This document shows positions 37,420 through 49,500 of a stretch of DNA of 64,000 nt, in pieces. This DNA is from Nymphaea colorata (taxonomy: Eukaryota > Streptophyta > Magnoliopsida > Nymphaeales > Nymphaeaceae): assembly GCF_008831285.2 (NCBI RefSeq), contig NC_045139.1, forward strand, positions 12,932,704-12,996,703, in the 5' to 3' direction. The notes under the pieces were generated by a model that ran no database searches, was not told the origin of the DNA, and saw only the letters and a program-made list of their open reading frames with translations. Both the position numbers and the translations under genes were made by a program. The number at the start of each line of letters is the position of its first letter. Position 1 is the stretch's first letter.

Positions 37420-37436
37420 TGGCGACCGTGATGGGA
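37420..37436 (+). promoter_or_regulatory. Primer-binding site of the Ogre/Tat element
   Basis: tggcgaccgtgatggga lies two bases after the LTR end CA. It starts with TGG, as required for pairing with a tRNA 3' CCA, and resembles the TGGCGAC-type sites of Tat/Ogre elements. The tRNA cannot be named without a tRNA set. Confidence 0.75.
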
Positions 37437-38222
37437 CCCGTCATCGTTTGGCTATGATTATAATTAATGCATTTTCACTAATTTGAACATCTCATATATT
37501 GCCAATGATAAAGCATGTCCCCTATTTTGGCCTCGACCTCATTGGCATTTCATTGCATTGTTTGGTGATTGTGATTGTTTTCTTGCACATAGGACTAATT
37601 GAGAAGGATCAATCATGTTCACACATATCTACGATCACATACCACCCTTCTCAATTTAGGAGTTGTTTGAAAACCATGTTTGCTCTTCTATTTTAATATT
37701 CAAACTTAGGCAACATTGCATTAGAGACAACTCATTTTATATGATTTCTCGTATTTCATAATTCCTCATACCTATTTGTCCTGGTCATCATGTTGCCGGG
37801 CTTGGTCTTTGGCGGTAGCACAAGACTAAGCCTTACAACTAGACCACACCTTGGGCGGGAAAGCCCCCTCGTTAGTACCATGAGTGGTAATTTATGGTAT
37901 ATCAACGAGTGATCAAGAAAAAGTTGATGAACTCTACCCTTAGTTGCCTAAGGAAGAATCTATGCTCGTACTAAACCATTTGGCTAAGGTATATAAGCAT
38001 AACTTGATATCGGATTATCATGACACAAAATTATCTCAATTAGGTTCCTATACCCAATTTTCTAAATAAAAAAAAAATTATTTCATGATAGATGTTGATG
38101 TGCGTGAAACCTTATGTGATGATTGGTAACCTCATTCCACACATCTACCTCATATTGTCTTTGTCAACCTAGTCAATGTTTTCCACTAATTCAATCTTTA
38201 TCTTTTAGAGTCATCATTCAAG

Positions 38223-39329
38223 ATGTATTCTTTCCAACGTGGTGTCACATTCCCTTATGATCACATCCTCTTTGGGGAAGGTCCCGAACGGTCCACCTAC
38301 ACTTCTCTTGAGTCTAAACCTTTGGCTCCCAAATGGTATTGAACTTGGCATCCCACCTTCTCTCGAATGTTTCCTTCTTACTTTGAAGAATGTGGGCTAG
38401 AGATAGTGGCAACTGGAGGAATGCAGTCAGTTGATGGAAATTTGGTACATGCAATCGCCGAGTGTTGGAACCCAAGGACCTCCTCTTTTTTGTTTCCATG
38501 GGGAGAAATGACAATATTACTAGATGAATTTGCCGAAATACTAGACCTCTCTACCCCAACTTGTGACCCAAATGATCTATTGGAAAAACAATTCCTTATG
38601 AACCCAACCAAGGTCAATGCAAATGACCTCATTGCTCACTTTACTAGACGAAAAACTTGGCCTTTAATAGAAAACCGTGAAAATCAAAGCATCAACATGA
38701 AAAATTTGTATGAAGAATTTAGAACCTATGTTGAACCTTCTACCCTACCTCGAAAAGCCATAGGGAGAATTAAACATTGTATGATGCTCTGCACAGTAGG
38801 AATGACCCTTTTTACCGATGGAAGTGACCTTTTAGATGTCCGTATTGCCCAACTTTTCCGAGTATGGGGGCATAGAGGGACCCGACACTTGTCAGTAGCA
38901 ATGACAGCCTTAGTCTTCCTTTACCGAAGACTCACCTGCTTTACCATTGGAGATATCAACTTCATAGAAGGATGCACATATGCTTTACAATTATGGTTCC
39001 TGAAGTATGCGGGACCCCAAGCCAGTCTATTCAGAAACACTGATGGATCATTGACAACTTTGGAGCAATACCGCCGTTTGATCGAGCAATTGAATGAATG
39101 AGATATCATTTGGGATTATTGTGATCGTCGGCAGAGCCTACCCCGATACACTCACCATCATCATGGGTGTACCACACTCTTGGGCCCTTACTTCATAGTT
39201 GATTATTGTGCTGATAGATGTATGCGACAATTCTCTCAAAGGCAGAAGATGGTCTCTGTGCATGCACCAATTGGAGCTATTCCCGAATTCGACCTTAGTT
39301 CTCTCAATGGATGGCATTGTTTGCAGTAG
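38223..39329 (+). pseudogene. Ogre extra ORF1, plant-mobile-domain-like protein
   Basis: The frame runs from ATG 38,223 to TAG 39,327-39,329 (about 368 codons), with in-frame TGA codons at 38,340 and 39,099. Between them lies a clean 244-codon stretch. It contains FPWGEMTILLDEFAEILDL, the hallmark G-E-x-T-x-x-L-x-D-x-x-x-x-L pattern of the plant mobile domain (PMD/DUF7745-like), then IAECWNPRTSSF and LVFLYRRLT. PMD-like ORFs upstream of gag are a known feature of Ogre-type elements. The role in the element is unknown. Both TGA codons could arise from TGG by one transition. Confidence 0.8.
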
Positions 39330-39609
39330 CTCGACAAGAATAGAAGACACAAATATTATACACTTGGTTCATAGGCCCAGTGGTGAAGAAGGAATATGCT
39401 GAGTGGTGGGAGGCCAACCAACCACCATCCATCCTTCCCTAAAAGTTTTATGTTGTCAACTTTGTATTCTTTCTGTCGTTGTCATCTTTATTAGTATCTT
39501 TGGATGTAACTTTTAAAACTTGTAATGCAATACGAACCTTCATTTTGTCATCATTTCCGTCCAATAACTCTATTTTCTTGTGTGATAAGGTGAATACTTG
39601 AAAGCCAAC

Positions 39610-41259
39610 AAGATGGTTGAAACTAGATCGCAAGCTAAGCAAGCTCCTCAAAATGAGGCTTCATCTTCTGAACTCCGGCCAGAAACACTTGGCCTACCAG
39701 CAATCGAGCCAGAAGCTTACCATATGTTTCGTTTGTTTATGGAGCGATTCATGAAAGAGCAAGAAGAGCAAAAGGCCTTGATGGTTACTCCAGAACCCGA
39801 GAATGAAAAGGCTGCCAAGCAGAAAAGAAAGAAGAAGAAGAACAAGTCCTCTCCTACAGATCAGGATGAAGATTATTTGAGTTCGGATTCGGCAATTAGT
39901 AAGGAAGAAAAACTGGAATTGCTTCCTCTAAAAAAGAAAAAGATAACAAAGAAAAGCAAAAAGGGAAAAGAAATTATGATAGGAAGCAACTCACCTAGTC
40001 CTATCACCACTGAAAGTTCGGAAGAGAAGCCCAAAAGGAAGAGAAAGTCTACCAAGAAATGCAAAAAGACCAAGAAGTACATCCCTAGCAGTAGCTCAGA
40101 CAGTGAGAGTTCTGAAGAAAAAGTAAAGGAGATCAAGGGCAAGAAGAAAAAGACCAAGCCAGAATTGGTCGAATCAAGTGATGGTGAAAGTCCGACTAGA
40201 AGCAGATTCTATGAAATGGAGAAAAGAATGAACAATCTTGAGCTTAGGGGGAAGGGGAAGCGTTCATATTCATGTGAGGACTACTACCTTGGCATTGAAG
40301 GGGACGAAGACGTGAAAGACTTGCCCAGAGAATTCATCAGATATGATGGAACCACTTGCCCACACGTTCATCTTTCAACCTTTTTCAATGATTGCTACAA
40401 AATTCGGACAAATAACAGAGCTTTGTTCTGATATTTTCTAAGAAGTCTTGAAGGCATTGCTGCACAATGGTACAAAGAAAATATCAATTCAATCGAGCTA
40501 AAGGAGTTTGACAAGTTGATTAACATGTTTGTTGAAAGATTTGAACAAAATGCTCCCATGGCTCCAACCCTCAGTATCATTTGCAGTCTTCATTAGAAAC
40601 AAGGAGAAAAGGCTCGGAAATTCATCCAAAAACAGAGAATTCAATGCAATAAGATGAAGGAGCCCATTTCTGAGACACAAGCCTTGTCACTCATCAGAAA
40701 AAATCTTGCCCAACCCTTGAAAAGTCTCATCCACAATGCCCCGATCAAAACCTTTGCTGAGTTGATTGAACAAGCAAACTCGATAGAAGAAGGAATTGAG
40801 GAAGGAGATTTTGATGGAATTATTGCTCCTAAGTACAAAGAAGATGGAAAGAAAGGAGGAAGGACACAGTTGTCCGCACACTTCATAGCCAATGCTGGCA
40901 TTAGAAAGGACCATGGCAATTACTACAAGCATGACAAGGAAGTCAGTTTCAAGAAGAACACGCGGTTTCTCAAAGGCGATGATGAAAGGAAAAACAAACA
41001 CTCAGGTTGGAGCTACGACCGGAAATTCACTCCTCTGAGCCAGTCTCGGGAGAAGATCCTGGAATACCTTCTCGCCAAAGGAACTATCGTCTTGCCAAAA
41101 GTATCAGAGCCTTTGAAAATGATGGGAGGAAATAAAGAAAAACTGTGCAAGTTTCATCGTACCCCTGGTCATGACACTGAGGATTGTTTTGTCCTCAAAA
41201 ATATTATTCAAGACTTCATCAACAAAGATCTCAAGATTTGTGATGATAACACCCCCTGA
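39610..41259 (+). pseudogene. Ogre gag
   Basis: ATG 39,610 opens MVETRSQAKQAPQ, followed by a long Lys/Ser/Glu-rich region (about residues 60-200) with runs such as KQKRKKKKNK, unusual for an ordinary gag. The capsid core (retrotransposon gag fold) begins near 40,330 with FIRYDGTTCPHVHLSTF and continues SLEGIAAQWYKENI after an in-frame TGA at 40,429. A second stop (TAG) is near 40,594. The C-terminus has LCKFHRTPGHDTEDCFVLK near 41,145, a CCHC-like knuckle variant typical of the Tat group. The frame ends at 41,259 and overlaps the start of the protease frame (+2 relative). Confidence 0.85.
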
Positions 41260-42380
41260 GATACTAAGGAATCCATTCCCTGACCACGGAAAGGCAGCAG
41301 TGGCCATGATCACTACAGGCACTTCACTTCCATACCATCCACAAGAGCACATTCTACCTTATATTGGGAGTAGTTCACACAAAGTCATGGTAGTAGACCA
41401 AGGTAAGGAACCTCTAGATTTCATTGCTATGATGAATGGCAGGATAGAAAGTTTGCCCAAGAAACTTCCCATGATTCCGAAGACTTTTATCTTACAAGGC
41501 GACGAATCATCAAATGACTCCTTAGATGAAGATCCATGCTATTTGGACGTTCTCCCCTTGGAAGAGCGAATGGATGAGGGAGACTCGGTTCAAGCTTCTA
41601 AAAAAAATTCAATTACCTTCTCAGAAAAAGACCTCTCAAAATGGGGATATTTCCATGAAGATGCTCTTTACATCGCTGTTCAGGTCAATGGGATGACAGT
41701 GCCACATGTTTTGATATATGGAAGAAGTGGTTTGAATATTTGTCCTGATCTCACGGCTAAAACATTGGGGTTTCGTGAAAACAAATATCGTTCTGATAAT
41801 ACCAAGATCTACGGATACGATGGCCGAAACATGAATAGCAAAGGTACCTTCGACATGAATGTGGTCATTGAAAATACTAGCCATTGCATTGTATTTCATG
41901 TGGTAGATGTAACCATCATACAACATGATTTTGGGACGACCTTGGATCCATCAAGTACGAGGGATCCCATCCACTCTTCATCAATGCCTGAAATGGAAGT
42001 TTGGTCCATCAGTCATCACTGTCCGTGCTGAGGATCCGGTCGAGAAGTTGATGCAACCTATGCTCCCTAGGCCAATTGATCCGGTAGATGTACCGAGCAT
42101 AAGAACAACAAAGGACAAACCTTTGGAAGAATGGATGCAGAACATGGAGATAGGGGAACCATCCGGGATTGCTTATACTATTTCAAGCAATCGTACAAGT
42201 TACCAAGAACACCTATTGTATGTTCATTTCATGAAAAACCCTAAGGGTTTTCAGTTGCTTCTGAAAGGTGGCTACCGTCCATTCACTGGCCTTGGGAAAA
42301 ATGAAGATGACATCTTGCAACCGATTAGCATCTCTTTTCAGATGAACATGAGAGGACTGGGATATCATGAAGGAATTTGA
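41171..42380 (+). pseudogene. Ogre protease region with G-patch-like tail
   Basis: The frame 41,171-42,031 carries the aspartic protease fold: VPHVLIYGRSGLNICP near 41,700-41,745, where the family has D-G-x-S. The catalytic Asp is Tyr here, so the protease is dead. A frameshift near 41,925 moves the reading to the next frame: [20 protein letters not shown], the usual LGRPW block after retroviral-type proteases. That frame ends at 42,380 with [15 protein letters not shown], a G-patch-like motif often found here in Ty3 Tat elements. Confidence 0.8.
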
Positions 42381-42583
42381 AGAAGATCTTAGGGGCTAAA
42401 AGTATTCACTTTTGTTTCAAAATCCTCCCATGAATTTTGTAATTTTGAACATCTTTTTGTTTGGTCTCATGAGAGGACTCATTCTATGAACTAAGAACCT
42501 TTTTTTTATATATGCAAATGCAAGTAATTTTTTGTTGTCAATTTCATCCAACTCTTTCCTTTATCCTCTTTACAGGATGTCGG
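42381..42583 (+). other. Candidate intron between protease and RT
   Basis: About 200 bp of AT/T-rich sequence separates the protease frame from the RT frame and ends in ctttatcctctttacag|gatgtcgg, a strong acceptor. Ogre elements are known to remove an intron between protease and RT by splicing. A donor near 42,399 (aaaa|gtattc) is possible, but the TGA at 42,378 lies before it, so the donor is uncertain or the copy is mutated. Confidence 0.5.
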
Positions 42584-44230
42584 AACTCAATATGTCTCAG
42601 TTTATTCTTTTTCCACAAAAGTCCCCCCAGAAAGCATTTATCGAACAAGCAGTCGGTGAAATGGAACCTATGGCAATACCCAAGTCAGAATTACCAGAAT
42701 TCACTCAGATTCAAAAACAAGAACATCCCTCATCTTTGGTGAATGATCCAATTGAAGAAATTAATATTGGAACCAGTGAAGATCCTAAAATTCTTCAAAT
42801 TGGCACCAGTTTGTCAGTGGATGAGAAGAAAAGATTGGTGGACTTTCTTATAAGTAACCAAGAAGCTTTTGCTTGGACTTATGAAGATATGCCAGGCTTA
42901 GACCCCCAATTGGTCGAACATCGTCTGCCCTTAAATCCTAATTGCAAGCCGATTAAGCAAAAATTGCGCAAGCTTGACCCTCGACTAGAAGGCCCTGTAA
43001 AAGAAGGACTAGAGGACTTGCTAAAGGCAAAATTCATTCGTGCCATTGATTACCCCGAATGGTTGGCGAACATCGTGGTGGTCCCCAAGAAAAATGACAA
43101 AGTTAGGTTGTGCATTGACTTTCGAGACTTGAACAAAGCCACACTGAAGGATGATTATCCTCTTCCAAACATTGATCTGTTGGTAGACAGTACTGCAGGC
43201 CATGCAATGTTTTCTTTCATGGATGGATATTCGGGATATAATCAAATCAAATTAGCAGTCAAATATCAACCTAAGACCGCTTTTACTACACCCTGGGGCA
43301 CTTTTTGTTACACGGTAATGCCATTTGGGTTGAAGAATGCTGGAGCAACCTATCAAAGAGCCATGGCCGCCATCTTCCATGACCAGATGCATAAAATCAT
43401 GGATGCATATATCGATGACATATTGATCAAATCCAAGACAAGAAAAGATCCCATTGAAACTCTTGCCCAAGTATTTGATAGGCTTTTACAGTACAAGCTT
43501 CGCCTGAATCCTCAAAAATGTGTGTTTGGGGTTGAGTCAGGAAAACTGTTGGGTTTCATGGTCAGTAAGAAGGCAATTGAAATGGATCTTACAAAAGCTA
43601 AGGCAATAATCGATATGCCACCACCTACCAACATCAAGGAGTTGCGAAGCTTGCAAGGACGAATCCAATCCATCAGACGATTCATTTCCAATCTGGCCAT
43701 GAGATGCGAGCCATTCAACCAGCTACTGAGGAAAGGTGTCAAGTTTGAATGGGGTTTTGAATGCCAACAGTCATTCGAAAGAATCAAGAAATACCTTCTA
43801 AATCCACCAATTCTAAAACCACCAACGTTGGGTAGACTATTGTTGCTTTACATCACAGTGAATAAGTCAACATGTGGCGGCTTTTTGGCACAATATGAGG
43901 AAGGAAGTCGCATCGAACATGCAATATATTACATTAGCAAGACTTATGTTCAGTACGAAAAGAAGTACTCTCCAATAGAGAAAACTTGTCTGGCATTGGT
44001 TTGCATGTGTCAGAAGTTGAGACATTATTTATTAGCTTGTGAGGTCAAGATACTCTCCAAACTAAATCCTCTCAAGTACATCTTGGAATAACCATTCCTT
44101 AATGGGCGTATCGCCAAATGGCAAGTTCTGTTGATGCAATATGATCTTGAATATGTGTCTCAAAAGTCAATCAAAGGACAAGCAATTGTGGATCAGTTAG
44201 CAGACTTCCCTCAGTACGAAGAAATCAGAA
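42584..44230 (+). pseudogene. Ogre reverse transcriptase and RNase H1
   Basis: The frame is open from 42,532 to 44,091 (519 codons); coding probably begins at the acceptor near 42,584. RT motifs occur in order: KLDPRLEGPVKEGLEDLLKA, WLANIVVVPKKNDKVRLCIDFRDLN, YPLPNIDLLVDSTAGH, FSFMDGYSGYNQI with the first catalytic Asp, MPFGLKNAGATYQ, and YIDDILIKS near 43,411 with the catalytic DD. The tether and RNase H1-like region follows (GGFLAQYEEGSRIEHAIYYISK near 43,880). A TAA at 44,089-44,091 interrupts the frame just after LKYILE; the frame continues with NGRIAKWQ and LADFP to 44,230. The RT domain itself is intact. Confidence 0.92.
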
Positions 44231-44239
44231 CAATGAGTT

Positions 44240-44906
44240 TCCAGATGAACATGTACTAAGATTGGAAACGGTTTCGACATGGAAGATGTACTTTGACGGG
44301 TCTAGAAATGTGATGGGAGCAGGCATAGGCATCTTACTCATCACTCCAGAAAGCGAAATGATCTCGTACTCTTTGAAACTTGATTTTCCATGTACCCATA
44401 ACATGGTTGAATATGAAGCCCTCATACGAGGACTTCGTTCTTTATTGAGTTTTCAAGTGAAAAGAGTGCATGCCTTCGGCGACTCTCAGCTTATTATAAA
44501 CCAAGTGAATGGAGAATGGCAAGTCAAAGATGAAAAGTTGGTGCCATATCAATAAATTGCTACCTCCTTAATCTGTCAATTCGAAGAAGTACAATTGGCT
44601 CACGTAAAGAGAGAATGTAACCCTATTGCGGATGGCCTCGCGAGTTTAGGATCGACCATCACTTTTCGAACCAACGAAGCAATCCATTCTTTTGAGATTG
44701 GAAGATTAGAACACCCTGCTTTTGAAACGATGGCGCATGTTCATCATATCCAAGGGGGGAATACGCCTTGGTACCATGACATCAAAAGGTACATTGAAAG
44801 CGTAGAATTCCCAACTGAAATGCCTAAAAATGAACAAAAAAAAATACAACGTATGTCAGCGAGGTACTTTTATCCTAGCAGGGGTATTATACAAACGTGG
44901 ATTTAA
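44240..44906 (+). pseudogene. Ogre second (archaeal-type) RNase H
   Basis: After a frameshift the reading continues as MYFDGSRNVMGAGIGILL (first catalytic Asp), HNMVEYEALIRGL (catalytic Glu), HAFGDSQLIINQVNGEW (catalytic Asp) and, past a TAA at 44,553, HVKRECNPIADGLASLGS with the last Asp. This is the RVT_3 type RNase H that Tat/Ogre elements carry in addition to RNase H1. All acidic residues are visible. A stop at 44,904 and a frameshift separate it from the integrase. Confidence 0.88.
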
Positions 44907-46017
44907 TACTGAATACTCTCGGTGCCTTGATGAAGATGAGGCAAAGAAAGTAATCGAAGAATCACATCGAGGAGATTGTGGAGGCCATGTTGGTTACCAA
45001 ACCCTCACCAAACAAATAATTTGAGTAGGGTATTATTGGCCTACCATGCAAAAAGATTGTTACCAATTTGTCAAAAGATGCAAAGAATGCCAACTGCATG
45101 CTCCAGTAATTCATGCCCCAGCCTCTCACTTGCATTCTGTGACATCTCCTTAGCCATTTTCAATGTGGGCCTTTGACATAGTCGGACCCATATCCCCTGC
45201 AGCTTCTAATGGCCATAAGTATTTTCTTGCTGCAACAGATTATTTTACCAAGTGGGTAGAAGTCGTCACACTCAGAACAGTGGAAGGACGTCATGTAGTG
45301 TCCTTCATTCACAAAAATCTTCTTTGCAGATTTGGAGTCGCTCATGATATAGTATCAGACAACGGAACTCATTTCAAGAATGAAAAGATGAGGCAATTGT
45401 GCAGCAAGTATCACATCGTGCACCATTTTTCAGCTCCTTATTACCCCCAAGGCAATGGATAAGCAGAGGCTACCAACAAGATCCTGATCCGCATCTTGGA
45501 ATGGACAGTAGAAACTGGAAGAGATTGGCATGAAAAGATGCACAACGCTCTATGGGCATATCACCCCACTATGATAACTCCAACAAATGCCACTCCAGCA
45601 GAGCTAGTCTATGGAACAGAAATGGTTCTACCATTACATGTGTTGAAACCTGCTTTGAAGTTCACTTCTCTCATAGAGCTCCCTCTTACTCAATATCAAC
45701 AAAAAAGGCTAATGCAACTCGATTTGCTTGATGAAAAGAGGCTAAAAGCGGCTGAACATGCTGAAGCTTATCGCCAAAGGGTAGCCAGACAATTTGCCAA
45801 GTCAGTTATCGAGAGACAGTTCAAAGTGAATGATTCGGTCCTACGATCTGCAGTATACCTAAGAGGACGACCACGAGGCAAGTGGGCACCAAATTGAAAA
45901 GACCCATATGTCATTAAGGAAGCTTTGCCCCACAATTCATACCGACTAATTGATGTTGATGGGGTGGAACTTGCCGATCCTGTTAATGCCCTTTACCTCA
46001 AGAAATTTTATGCCTAG
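44830..46017 (+). pseudogene. Ogre integrase
   Basis: The zinc-binding HHCC part shows HRGDCGGHVGYQTL near 44,970 and CKECQLHAP near 45,090. The catalytic core has MWAFDIVGPISP (first Asp, near 45,180), IVSDNGTHFKNE (second Asp, near 45,355) and, after a TAA at about 45,461, AEATNKI with the third catalytic Glu. The C-terminal region (LNDSVLR-like, GKWAPN, YRLIDVDGVEL) ends at TAG 46,015-46,017. In-frame stops at about 45,022, 45,151, 45,461 and 45,896 make it a pseudogene. Most could arise by one C-to-T or G-to-A change. Confidence 0.9.
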
Positions 46018-46157
46018 TTTTCTTGTATTCATTTTCCAATCAATGTCAAACATTTGTTTTTCCACATCGACTATTCAATCTAGATTATTCCCAGTCGTAA
46101 AACATGACAATTACACTGGGGCATTTTTATATTTATTTTTATTTTATTATTATCGCT

Positions 46158-46500
46158 CAAGGCTTGAGAGCAACCCGTGTAGGTAAAGGGTTAAACCTGC
46201 AATATGAGGGCAACCCATGCAGGTAAGGGGTTAAACCTGCAATATGAGGGCAACCCATGCAGGTAAGGGGTTAAACCTGCAATGCTAGCCAAAGCAACCC
46301 ATGCAGGCAAAGGGGTTAAACCTGTGCTACAAGCCAAAGCAACCCACACAGTTAAAGGGTTCAACTTATGATGCAAGTCAAGGCAACCCATTCAGGGGGT
46401 TAAACATGAATTTGAAATCGGCAACCCATGCAGGTAAGGGGTTAAACCTGTAATTTAAGCTCAAACAACCCATTCAGGTAAGGGTAAAGCCTGAAACATC
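46158..46500 (+). repeat. Minisatellite in the Ogre 3' untranslated region
   Basis: Eight degenerate units of about 35-45 bp share the core gcaacccatgcaggtaaggggttaaacctg. Units 2 and 3 are identical at 40 bp. The array lies between the integrase stop and the purine tract, where Ogre/Tat elements often carry tandem repeats that seed satellites. Confidence 0.92.
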
Positions 46501-46574
46501 TCTATGAAAATGTCTTGTTTGAAAAATTTGTGGCGTTTATCTTTGTCACTAAGCACGGCTAACATCGGCTTATT

Positions 46575-46586
46575 AACAAAGAGGGG
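46575..46586 (+). promoter_or_regulatory. Polypurine tract before the 3' LTR
   Basis: aacaaagagggg, then catc, then TGTAATC of the 3' LTR. This is the expected place and composition for plus-strand DNA priming. Confidence 0.8.
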
Positions 46587-46590
46587 CATC

Positions 46591-49500
46591 TGTAATCACC
46601 CCAAATTTTTTTAAAGGACTATGATGTTTTATCCAAGTGCGAAATTCAAATTTAGGCACAAGATTTCCAAAATACAACTTTCAGATCCAAATTAAATCCA
46701 AAATACTACTTTCAGATCCAAATTAAATCTAAAATACTACTCTTAGATCTAAATTAAATCTAAAATACTACTTTTAGATCCAAAACCCAAGTTCAGATCC
46801 AAATCAATCATTTAAGACTAATTTGCCATTCCTTTTGACCAAAAACCTCCTTTTAGAAGGTGATTTTAGTCTTTTGGGGTAAACAAGACCAATTTACCCC
46901 TCCTTTTGACCAAAAAACATCCTTTTAGAGGGTGATTTTAGTCTTTTTGGACAAATAAGACCGATTTGCCCCTCCTTTTGACCAAAAACCTCCTTTTAGA
47001 GGGTGATTTTAGTCTTTTTTAAACAAGACCGATTTGCCCCTCCTTTTGACAAAAAAAACCTTCTTTTAGAGGGTGATTTTAGTCTTTTTAGTAAATAAGA
47101 CCCATTTGCCCCTCCTTTTGACCAAAAAACATCCTTTTAAAGGGTAACTTTAGTCTTTTTGGGTGGACAAGATCAATTTGCCCCTTCTTTTGGAGGATAA
47201 TTTTAGTCTTTTTAGGTCAAAAAATTCAAATTTTGGGTTTTAGCTACAAAATCCTCTATAAATACCCCTCATATCTTCCCTCTTGGGCAAGATTGGTCAT
47301 TGGGAGAAACTCTAGTATATTCTCACTTGAAGACTTAGAGTTTCTCTTGAGCTCTCTCTCTCTTCCTCTTCCTCTCTCCATTTCCCTCTCCAACTTGGAG
47401 CAAGTTACAACCCTCTTGGAGGCATCATCTTGGAGCTTCACTCAAAGGGAATTTTCAAGTAAAGGTGTTTATCTTCCTTAGGTCATCTCTCATTAGATGT
47501 ATGTAATCATCATCCCTCTCATTTTTTTTTTTCTTATCTTCACCTCCTCATGGTCAAAGGAGATAACACTCAACCTCTTTTTAGAGACAAGAGGCTATGC
47601 TCAAGTGCACCGGGAGCATGAAAAGATGAGATGATATTTTATTTTATGATTAAATCATGCTTCTTTCAAGTATTCTTATTGTTGTTATTTTTCATTAACA
47701 TGTTCTTATTATTATGCTATTCCTTTTTCTTGAACATAGTCTTGTTGATTGTTTTCATTTTCTCTTCTCATCTTCATCTCCCCATGGCCAAAGGAGATAG
47801 CACTCAACCTCTTTTTAGAGACAAGAGGCTATGCTCAAGTGCACCGAGAGCATGAGAAGATGAGATGATATTTTATTTTATGATTAAATCATGCTCTTTT
47901 CAAGTATTCTTGTTGTTGTTGTTCTTTCCCTTCATGAATATATTTTCGTTGTTATTATTATTTTCTTTCTTCAATATAGACTTGTTCTTGTTATTTTCTT
48001 TTCTCATCTTCATCTTCCCATGACCAAAGGAAATAGCACTCAATCTCTTTTTAGAGACAAGAGGCTATGCTCAAGTGCATTGGGAGCATGAAAAGATGAG
48101 AGGATCTTTCATTTCATGATTGAATCATGCTCTCCTTTATTAAATATAGTATTGTTTTTCTTTCTACATTTTCTCATCATCTTCATCTCCCTATGGCTAA
48201 AGGAGGTAGCACTCAATCTCTTTTTAGAGACAAGAGGCTATACTCAAGTGCACCAGGAGCATGAAAAGATGAGTTGATCTTTCATTTTAATCATGTTCTT
48301 TCTTTTCATGAATACATTCTTGTTGTTCTTTTGCTTCATCTTATTTTCCTCTATTTCTTATTTCCCCATGGCCAAAGGAGATAGCTCTCAATCTCTATTT
48401 TAGAGTCAAGAGGTTATACTCAAGTGCACCGGGAACATGAGAATATGAGGTGACATATCATTTCATAGTTACATCATGTCGTCCCTTCTAATTGAACCTT
48501 GCACTTTCAATCATCCTCTTTCTCTCTTTCCTTCCTTGAATGTTGTCTATATATTATCCATGCATAGTTGCTTGGCTTGCTACTTATATGTGAATGTATG
48601 GTGAGAATGAGAGTGTGGTTTGGGGACTCTTTATTTTCATATTAATTTTTGAGGTTGGGACTTGTCCAACCCGGGATAAACCCTCATGAAAATGTACATG
48701 TTAATATGCATTTCCATGTCATTTTGCACTAGTTTCCTTCTTAATAATCATATTAGGAACCCTAACGAGTGCCTCGTTATGCTGCTTGTTTAGTTCCATA
48801 CCCAACAGTGGGAGAAATATATCCCTTACAACAAACTAAATAATAATATTCTATGCTTATATAAATCATATTTTCCAAAACATTTTCAAAAAGAACCTTC
48901 TAACATGGCCTTAGGGACTTAGCTTAAACTCTTGCATGAGTCCAAGCTCCCCTCCGGCCCACATTAAACTTCAAGTTGGTAATTTTAAGTTGTTCCTTGA
49001 TTTCTAATCTTGTGAAGGTATGGATGTATGTACATATTATATACATCAATGCCAACATGATGACCCCCATCTTTCTCTCTCTATGCTTTCACTTTCCATT
49101 TTATAAATTTTCATATGTGCATGAATACGTATGTACATGTGCTTCATTTCCTCTTTTTCAAATATTTATTCCTCTTTTCAAGACAAATATCTTCTCTTAT
49201 AAAATTTTCCATACCCATATATACGTATGATATTTTTCTTTTCCTTTAAAATATCTCTTTTTCTTCAAATCAATACATCTTTTTTGAGCTTTCATATATG
49301 TGTATATGTTATGGTATGTACACATGTACGCATGTCTTTCTCTATCTCTCTCTTTCTTTTCATAAGAGTGCTTTTATCTCTTGTATTCTTCTTAACATTC
49401 TCCTCTCATGAACTTTCTATTTACCAACTTCATTAAGACCACAAACCAAGTAATGACTCAATGTTGGAATCATGCTTGATGGTCTACAATCCCAATCCAT

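Noticed and set aside
46158-46500. Regularly spaced repeat resembling a CRISPR array
   Set aside because: Plant retrotransposon 3' UTR; units are contiguous minisatellite copies without unique spacers.
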